Shown here in pieces: positions 57,630 to 64,000 of a DNA stretch of 64,000 bases. Position 1 is the stretch's first letter; every line of letters starts with the position of its first letter. The stretch lies in contig JAGXFL010000002.1 of the NCBI GenBank assembly GCA_024637295.1, forward strand, positions 1 to 64,000, in the 5' to 3' direction. The DNA comes from Sulfuricurvum sp. (GTDB lineage: Bacteria; Campylobacterota; Campylobacteria; Campylobacterales; Sulfurimonadaceae). The position numbers and the translations under genes are program-made. Under the pieces are notes generated by a model, which made no database searches, was not told where the DNA came from, and saw only the letters and a program-made list of their open reading frames with translations.

Positions 57630-59297
57630 ATGAAAAACATGTCTACGGGCAAATATCGCCCTTATCCACAAGTTGATTTGCCAAACCGCGTTTGGCCTAC
57701 CAAAACCATCACACACGCCCCTATTTGGTGTAGTGTCGATCTTCGCGACGGAAACCAAGCGTTGATCACTCCGATGAACTTGGATCAAAAGCTTTCTCTT
57801 TTCAACCTCTTGCTGAAACTCGGATTTAAACACATCGAGGTGGGATTTCCATCAGCGTCTAAAGTAGAGTTTGACTTTTTACGCACACTGGTGGAACAAA
57901 ATCTTATTCCTGATGACGTCACGGTACAGGTCTTGGTGCAAGCACGAGAGCATTTGATCGACAAAACCTTTGAAGCATTGGCGGGTGTTAAAAAAGCAAC
58001 GGTGCATCTGTATAACTCTACTTCCACGGCACAGCGCAAGATCGTCTTTGGCAAAGAACAAGATGAGATCATCGCGTTGGCACTCGAGGGTGTTGAGATG
58101 GTCAAAGCACGTGCAGCCAAACATGAGGGAGAGATCTTTTTGGAGTACTCTCCTGAGAGTTTTACGGGGACAGAACTGGAGTATGCGGCACGTATTTGTA
58201 ATGCGGTGACCGATGCGTGGGGGATCAGTGCGACGCGTAACGTCGTGATAAACCTTCCCGCAACCGTAGAGATGGCAACGCCAAACGTTTATGCCGATCA
58301 GATCGAGTGGATGAGTCGTCACCTTACTAATCGTGAACATGTCTTGATCTCAACGCATACCCATAACGACCGTGGAACCTCGGTAGCAGCAACAGAGCTT
58401 GCCCTTCTTGCGGGTGCGGATCGTGTTGAGGGGACGTTGCTCTCAAACGGTGAGCGTACGGGGAATGTGGATATCATCACCTTGGCACTCAATATGTATA
58501 CCCAAGGTGTTGACCCGCAACTCGATTTCAGCGATTTGGAAACCGTGGTACGCATCGTCGAAGAGTGTACCGATATGAAAACCCATGAGCGCCATCCATA
58601 TGTGGGTGAACTCGTTTATACGGCGTTTTCAGGTTCTCACCAAGACGCGATTAAAAAAGGGATGGAGTATCAGCGCTCCAAAGAAGATTCGTTTTGGGAA
58701 GTGCCGTATTTGCCGATCGATCCTGCGGACGTAGGGCGTAATTATGAGGGGATTATTCGTATCAATTCCCAATCGGGCAAAGGGGGAGTGGCGTATGTAC
58801 TTGAAGATACCTTCGGTTACGCCCTTCCTAAAAAGATGCATCCAGAGATCGGGAAGATTGTTCAAAAAGTGACTGATGAAGCGGGACGGGAATTAACCGC
58901 AGAGGAGATCTTGAATATTTTCGAAACGACTTATTTCGGTGAGCCTCATGATATTGAGTTTGTCGATTATTCGGTGATCTCGGAAAGTGCCAAAGAACAC
59001 TCGGCAAAATGTGTTTTGGAATATACGCATAATGGTAAAACGATTAAGAGTGAGGGGCAGGGGAATGGTCCCATCGATGCATGTAAAAATGCGCTGATGG
59101 TGGAATACTCTCACGGTTTTAAAATCCTCTCGTACAGTGAACACTCACGCGGGGAACTTTCCAGCGCCGAAGCGGTAGCGTACATCGAGATACAAACGGA
59201 TACTCAAGAAAAGTTCTTCGGTGTCGGATGCGATAACGATATTACGGTCGCATCTATCAAAGCGATGTTTAGTGCGCTGAACAGAGCATTTTCTTAG
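57630..59297 (+). CDS. leuA: 2-isopropylmalate synthase (long form)
   Basis: WPTKTITHAPIWCSVDLRDGNQALITPMN; ATG at 57630 after aagga. Confidence 0.97.
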   Translation: MKNMSTGKYRPYPQVDLPNRVWPTKTITHAPIWCSVDLRDGNQALITPMNLDQKLSLFNLLLKLGFKHIEVGFPSASKVEFDFLRTLVEQNLIPDDVTVQVLVQAREHLIDKTFEALAGVKKATVHLYNSTSTAQRKIVFGKEQDEIIALALEGVEMVKARAAKHEGEIFLEYSPESFTGTELEYAARICNAVTDAWGISATRNVVINLPATVEMATPNVYADQIEWMSRHLTNREHVLISTHTHNDRGTSVAATELALLAGADRVEGTLLSNGERTGNVDIITLALNMYTQGVDPQLDFSDLETVVRIVEECTDMKTHERHPYVGELVYTAFSGSHQDAIKKGMEYQRSKEDSFWEVPYLPIDPADVGRNYEGIIRINSQSGKGGVAYVLEDTFGYALPKKMHPEIGKIVQKVTDEAGRELTAEEILNIFETTYFGEPHDIEFVDYSVISESAKEHSAKCVLEYTHNGKTIKSEGQGNGPIDACKNALMVEYSHGFKILSYSEHSRGELSSAEAVAYIEIQTDTQEKFFGVGCDNDITVASIKAMFSALNRAFS

Positions 59298-59302
59298 TCG
59301 TT

Positions 59303-59322
59303 ATTCCCGCGAAGGCGGGAAT
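59303..59322. repeat. Palindromic element ATTCCCGC-GAAG-GCGGGAAT, possibly acting as terminator
   Basis: Perfect 8 bp arms, 4 nt loop, 5 nt after the leuA stop. Confidence 0.7.
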
Positions 59323-59406
59323 TTATCTTCTCTTTCCTTTCTAATTTCTTTAATTAAACCCTTCTTCGCTATAATCGCGACAATTTTACCCAAATGAGAG
59401 TAACCC

Positions 59407-61959
59407 ATGATGGATGTACGCGAAGCTTTTTTAGCCTTTTTTGAATCAAAACAACACGATCGAGCAGCAAGCTCCCCTCTGGTTCCTGAGGATGCAACAC
59501 TGCTCTTTACCAATGCCGGTATGGTTCCGTTTAAGTCTGTTTTCACGGGCGAGATTCCTGCTCCAAGCAATCCTAGAGCAACCAGTTCACAAACGTGTCT
59601 GCGTGCGGGTGGGAAACATAATGATTTGGAAAACGTCGGTCACACGGCACGCCATCATACGTTTTTCGAGATGCTTGGGAATTTCAGCTTTGGGGATTAT
59701 TTCAAAGAAGAGGCGATTGCCTACGCGTGGGAGTTTATTACGCAAGTGATGAAATTGCCTGTCGATAAACTTTGGGTAACGGTTCATGAGAGCGATGATG
59801 AGGCTGAAGAGATGTGGAAAAAACACATCTCTGCTGATCGTATCATGCGTTTGGGGGACAAAGACAACTTTTGGCAAATGGGCGATACGGGTCCATGCGG
59901 TCCGTGTTCGGAGATTTTTGTTGATCAGGGTGCGGAACATTTTAATGGCCCAGAAGATTATATGGGGGGCGATGGGGATCGTTTCTTGGAAATCTGGAAC
60001 CTCGTCTTTATGCAGTATGAGCGTAATGCAAAAGGGGAACTCAAGCCGTTGCCAAAACCCTCTATTGATACGGGGATGGGATTGGAGCGTGCGGTTGCGG
60101 TTTTGGAGGGGGTTCGTAGTAACTATGACTCAAGCCTCTTTATGCCGATCATCCGCAAAGTAGAAGCCCTTATTGGCAAACCGTATGATTATGCAAGCGG
60201 CGCATCGTACCGTGTTATTGCCGATCATATCCGTACGGTTACCTTTTTGCTAGCGCAAGGGACAAACTTCTCCAATGAGGGACGTGGCTATGTCCTTCGC
60301 CGAATCCTTCGTCGTGCGGTGCGCCATGGGTATCTACTTGGATTTACCAAACCGTTTATGTTTGAAATCGCCGATACCGTAGCACAGCTTATGGGGAAAC
60401 AATATCCGTACATTGTGGAAAAATTGAGTGTCTTAAAAGAGCAGATCATGCTGGAAGAGGAGCGTTTTTTCAAAACCATCGCTTCGGGTATTGAACTGTT
60501 TAACGAAGAGCTCAAAAATACCAAAGCAACCTTCAGTGGTGAAGTGGCGTTTAAACTCTACGATACCTTCGGATTCCCTCTGGATTTGACCGAGGACATG
60601 CTTAAAGAGAAACATCTTGCGCTAGACACCGATACATTTGAGGCTCTTATGAAAGAGCAGCGAACCCGAGCAAAAGCGGCATGGAAAGGTTCAGGGGATG
60701 CAGCCGTCGAGGGTGATTTTAAAGCGCTTCTCGAAACTTTTGGGGTCAATGCCTTTATCGGTTATGGTTACACGAAAGCTCCTGTAAAAATCCAAGCGCT
60801 CTTGAGCGAGAGTTTTCAACGTGTTGAATCACTGCATGCATGCCAAAAAGGGTGGGTGCTTCTCGAAGAGACCCCTTTTTATGCACTAAGCGGCGGACAA
60901 GCAGGAGATATAGGTGTTTTGAGCGGTAAAGCAACCGTTTTGGATACCCAAAAATTTCATGGCTTAAACCTCTCGCACATTGAAACGGACGCAACGATCT
61001 GTGTGGGTGAAACGGTGGAAGCGATTGTGGATCTTTCACGCAACGAAATCGCTAAACATCACTCAGCTACGCATCTGTTGCATGCGGCACTTTATGAGCT
61101 GTTAGGCGAGCACATCTCTCAAGCGGGTTCGCTTGTAGAGCATAATCGTTTGCGTTTTGATTTCTCTCACCCAAAAGCGATGAGCCATGAAGAGATAGCC
61201 CTCGTAGAAGAGCGTGTGAATCAGCATATTTTTCATGCACTGAGCGGTGTCACCAAAGAGATGAGTATCGATGAGGCTAAAAAGAGCGGTGCGAAAGCGC
61301 AGTTCGGCGAAAAATACGGCGATCGTGTCCGTGTCGTTGATTTTGGTGGTGCATCGGTCGAGTTTTGCGGTGGTACGCACGTCGAGAACACAGCGCTCAT
61401 CGGTACGTTTATCATCACCAAAGAAAGCGGTGTGAGCGCGGGTGTGCGCCGTATCGAAGCGGTATGCGGAAATGCTGCGTACAATGTGTTCAAATCACAG
61501 CGCCATTTACTCGAAGAAGTGGAAAGTTCGGTCAAAAATCGTGATGTCCTCGCAGGGATAGAGCGTCTCAAAGAGCAGGTCAAAACACTCAAGCATGAAA
61601 TGGCTTCTTTGGCATCTGCATCCAAAGAAGAGTTAAGTGTGACGATGATGGGCAATACCGCCGTTGTAGTAGCCCAATTAGGAGCAGGAGACATCAAGGA
61701 ACGTATTGATGAGCTTAAGAACGAGCACGAGTCGGTAGCTGTAATGTTGTTCCAAGTCAAAGACGATAAAGTGTTGCTCGCAAGCGGTGTCAAAAATGCA
61801 AACGCAAAAGCAGGAGACTGGATCAAGACAATCGCCCCGATATTGGGCGGTGGTGGCGGCGGTCGTCCTGATTTTGCACAAGCAGGCGGGAAAGACCCTA
61901 GTAAAATAGGCGAAGCCAAAGAGGCCGCGATTGTCTATATCACAAAGGAACTAGCATGA
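59407..61959 (+). CDS. alaS: Alanyl-tRNA synthetase
   Basis: [23 protein letters not shown] ... [20 protein letters not shown]. Confidence 0.99.
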   Translation: MMDVREAFLAFFESKQHDRAASSPLVPEDATLLFTNAGMVPFKSVFTGEIPAPSNPRATSSQTCLRAGGKHNDLENVGHTARHHTFFEMLGNFSFGDYFKEEAIAYAWEFITQVMKLPVDKLWVTVHESDDEAEEMWKKHISADRIMRLGDKDNFWQMGDTGPCGPCSEIFVDQGAEHFNGPEDYMGGDGDRFLEIWNLVFMQYERNAKGELKPLPKPSIDTGMGLERAVAVLEGVRSNYDSSLFMPIIRKVEALIGKPYDYASGASYRVIADHIRTVTFLLAQGTNFSNEGRGYVLRRILRRAVRHGYLLGFTKPFMFEIADTVAQLMGKQYPYIVEKLSVLKEQIMLEEERFFKTIASGIELFNEELKNTKATFSGEVAFKLYDTFGFPLDLTEDMLKEKHLALDTDTFEALMKEQRTRAKAAWKGSGDAAVEGDFKALLETFGVNAFIGYGYTKAPVKIQALLSESFQRVESLHACQKGWVLLEETPFYALSGGQAGDIGVLSGKATVLDTQKFHGLNLSHIETDATICVGETVEAIVDLSRNEIAKHHSATHLLHAALYELLGEHISQAGSLVEHNRLRFDFSHPKAMSHEEIALVEERVNQHIFHALSGVTKEMSIDEAKKSGAKAQFGEKYGDRVRVVDFGGASVEFCGGTHVENTALIGTFIITKESGVSAGVRRIEAVCGNAAYNVFKSQRHLLEEVESSVKNRDVLAGIERLKEQVKTLKHEMASLASASKEELSVTMMGNTAVVVAQLGAGDIKERIDELKNEHESVAVMLFQVKDDKVLLASGVKNANAKAGDWIKTIAPILGGGGGGRPDFAQAGGKDPSKIGEAKEAAIVYITKELA

Positions 61960-62492
61960 AAGAATTTTTAGTACAGACGTTTTCGGATTATCGCACGACG
62001 ATTATCTTTTTACACATTATCAGTGCCGTTATTTGGGTAGGTGGGATGATCACGATGCGTTTTGCCGCGCATGCGTCATGCAGTATGATCGAAGATCCAA
62101 AGATGCGAATGCAACGTGCAACACATGCACTTAACCGCCTTTTTAATCTTGCATGGCCAGCAGCAACGGTATTGATTATCACGGCTATTTTAATGGCAGT
62201 TGGTCTTGGTTTTCGTGAAGCAGCGGTAGATGCAAGCGGAAATGTTATCGATGCCTACGCGATGAGTCTGTATCAGACAGTCCACATCAAAGAGGCAATT
62301 TGGATCGTTATGGTGATCAATTTGGGTGCTATGATGTATCGACGAAGTCAAGCTGCCAAAGCATTGGCGGAAGATAATTTGGCACGCGCTAAAGCCATGC
62401 TCACCCCGATTGCTCAATACATGGTTCCCGTGAACATTGCATTGGGACTTATTGCTATTTTTATGGGCGTGGTTCTTCGTAACGCCTATTAA
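61956..62492 (+). CDS. CopD-like integral membrane protein
   Basis: Four TM-like helices, [20 protein letters not shown]. Confidence 0.6.
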   Translation: MKEFLVQTFSDYRTTIIFLHIISAVIWVGGMITMRFAAHASCSMIEDPKMRMQRATHALNRLFNLAWPAATVLIITAILMAVGLGFREAAVDASGNVIDAYAMSLYQTVHIKEAIWIVMVINLGAMMYRRSQAAKALAEDNLARAKAMLTPIAQYMVPVNIALGLIAIFMGVVLRNAY

Positions 62493-63040
62493 TGTTACGC
62501 TTAGCCTCTTCTTCCATCACCCGTGCGCAGCTTTTGAGTGCGGCGGGTATCCCCTTTATTCAAGAATCCATCGATTTTGACGAAGATTCGATTGTCTCTT
62601 CTTGCCCTAAAAACTTTGTCTATCAAGCTACATTGGGAAAATACCGTGTCAATTTTGAAAAATTCGGTTGTGCTGATTACCCTCTCCTCGTTGCCGATAC
62701 CGTCGTAACCGCACAGGGAAAAATATTGCGCAAAGCCAAAGATGAAGCGGATGCGCGTGCTATTTTGGCCACACAAAGCGGCAGTGAAGTCTCCATTATC
62801 ACATGTATGATTTACAAAACACCACGACTCGAACTCCTCGATATCTCTTCAACCCGTTATTTTTTCGACTCCTTTGACCCTGATGCTGTGGAAGCTTATA
62901 TCCAAAGTGGTGAATGGCGCGGAAAAGCGGGAGCGTGCATGGTGGAGGGGTTTTGTAAATCGTATATACGTGAAGTTCGAGGCTATGAGAGTACGGCTAT
63001 GGGACTCTCTGTCGAAATTTTGAAGCCGTTTTTAGCATGA
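62492..63040 (+). CDS. maf: Maf-family nucleotide pyrophosphatase
   Basis: LRLASSSITRAQLL ... PLLVADTVVTAQGKILRKAKDEADARAIL. Confidence 0.93.
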   Translation: MLRLASSSITRAQLLSAAGIPFIQESIDFDEDSIVSSCPKNFVYQATLGKYRVNFEKFGCADYPLLVADTVVTAQGKILRKAKDEADARAILATQSGSEVSIITCMIYKTPRLELLDISSTRYFFDSFDPDAVEAYIQSGEWRGKAGACMVEGFCKSYIREVRGYESTAMGLSVEILKPFLA

Positions 63041-64000
63041 AGAATCCTTACGAAAACGAGCTCAAAGCGCTAAAGCGTTCAGGGCGTTACCGAGAGCGTC
63101 ATTTGGTTGATGAGACGTTGTTGGATGGTGCTTCTAACGATTATTTAGGGTTAGCACATCTAAAAGAATTGCATGACAAAGCATACGAAACATTGAGTTC
63201 GTATACGTTTCATGCTCCCAAATCTTCGATGCTGGTCAACGGCTACCATCCCATCCATCAACATTTTGAGCGTGCGTTGTGTGACGCCAATGGTTTTGAA
63301 GCGGGGATTGTGATGGGGAGCGGATTTAACGCCAATATTGGCCTTATCGAATCCCTTGCACGCAAAGGGGATTTGCTCTTGATGGATGAGTCGTATCATG
63401 CAAGCGGTGTGATGGCGACGCGTATGTGCGATGCAAGAGTCGAATTTTTTACCCATAATGATGCGATGGCATTAGAGCAAGCTCTTCAAAAGGCAACCGA
63501 AAAACGGATTATTGTTGCAGTAGAGGGGATCTATTCGATGAGCGGGGATAAACTCACCCGTGAAATTCTGGAAGTGTGTGAACGTCATGATGTTTTGGTG
63601 ATCCTCGATGAAGCACACAGCAGTGGGGTGATCGGTAAAAATCTGATGGGGATTCTCGACTATTATGATATTAAACCGACCCACAATATGATCAAAATGG
63701 GGACGCTAGGCAAAGCCTACGGGAGTTTTGGGGCGTATGTTCTTTCGTCATCACACATCAGTGACTATCTCATTAATCGGGCTAAAAATGTCATTTATGC
63801 GACAGCTCCTTCTTTGTATGATACGGCATTGGCGCATCATGCCCTTGAATACATACAAATGAATGTACAGCAGTTAACAGAGGCGATTACAGCACGTCAG
63901 CGTATCGTGAAAGATGTACTTGGGATTGCTATGGATGGCTTGATTGTTCCTATAGAAATTGGGGATAATGTTCGTGTGATGGAACTCCAAAAATCCTTGA
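63037..64000 (+). CDS. bioF: 8-amino-7-oxononanoate synthase (BioF family, partial, runs off the window)
   Basis: Read by hand: MKNPYENELKALKRSGRYRERHLVDETLLDGASNDYLGLAHL... VILDEAHSSGVIG ... HNMIKMGTLGKAYGSFGAYV; open at window end. Confidence 0.88.
   Translation, partial: MKNPYENELKALKRSGRYRERHLVDETLLDGASNDYLGLAHLKELHDKAYETLSSYTFHAPKSSMLVNGYHPIHQHFERALCDANGFEAGIVMGSGFNANIGLIESLARKGDLLLMDESYHASGVMATRMCDARVEFFTHNDAMALEQALQKATEKRIIVAVEGIYSMSGDKLTREILEVCERHDVLVILDEAHSSGVIGKNLMGILDYYDIKPTHNMIKMGTLGKAYGSFGAYVLSSSHISDYLINRAKNVIYATAPSLYDTALAHHALEYIQMNVQQLTEAITARQRIVKDVLGIAMDGLIVPIEIGDNVRVMELQKSL

Noticed and set aside
61233-61919. 228-aa antisense ORF in alaS
   Set aside because: Shadow ORF; low-complexity Ser/Pro-rich translation, no independent support.

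Overview
This 64 kb window is a chromosomal segment that looks like a sulfur-oxidising Campylobacterota (Epsilonproteobacteria; Sulfuricurvum/Sulfurimonas-like, inferred from gene order and protein flavour, not searched). Most of it is conserved: panD, an ispA-like prenyl synthase, tkt, corA, a cax-like antiporter and yaaA; a tRNA cluster; tuf-rpmG-tRNA-Trp-secE-nusG-rplKAJL-rpoB-rpoC-rpsL-rpsG-fusA; bpt-prfB-panC; ftsI-fliE-flgC-flgB; ftsW-murG; a ~14 kb MSHA-like type IV pilus/type II secretion cluster; then leuA and alaS-maf-bioF. The accessory part is ~25.5-34.5 kb. It holds a secreted caspase-like protein with an EF-hand-like loop, and an islet between the intact bpt 3' end and a decayed second copy of that 3' end that I recognised next to glsA. 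The islet carries a WG-repeat protein, a class-IV HDAC-like protein whose catalytic residues appear lost, a PD-(D/E)XK nuclease-like protein, a WYL regulator, a cyclic-phosphate-processing-receiver-like (cREC) protein and a RelE-type toxin-antitoxin pair. Two matching AGACA-N5-TGTCC palindromes sit in front of its two forward-strand gene groups, suggesting a co-regulated, undescribed conflict/defence-type module. Two apparent gene lesions also stand out: an in-frame TAA in ispA and a frameshift splitting the pilus/T2S ATPase. All calls come from reading the sequence and supplied ORFs; no database search was run.
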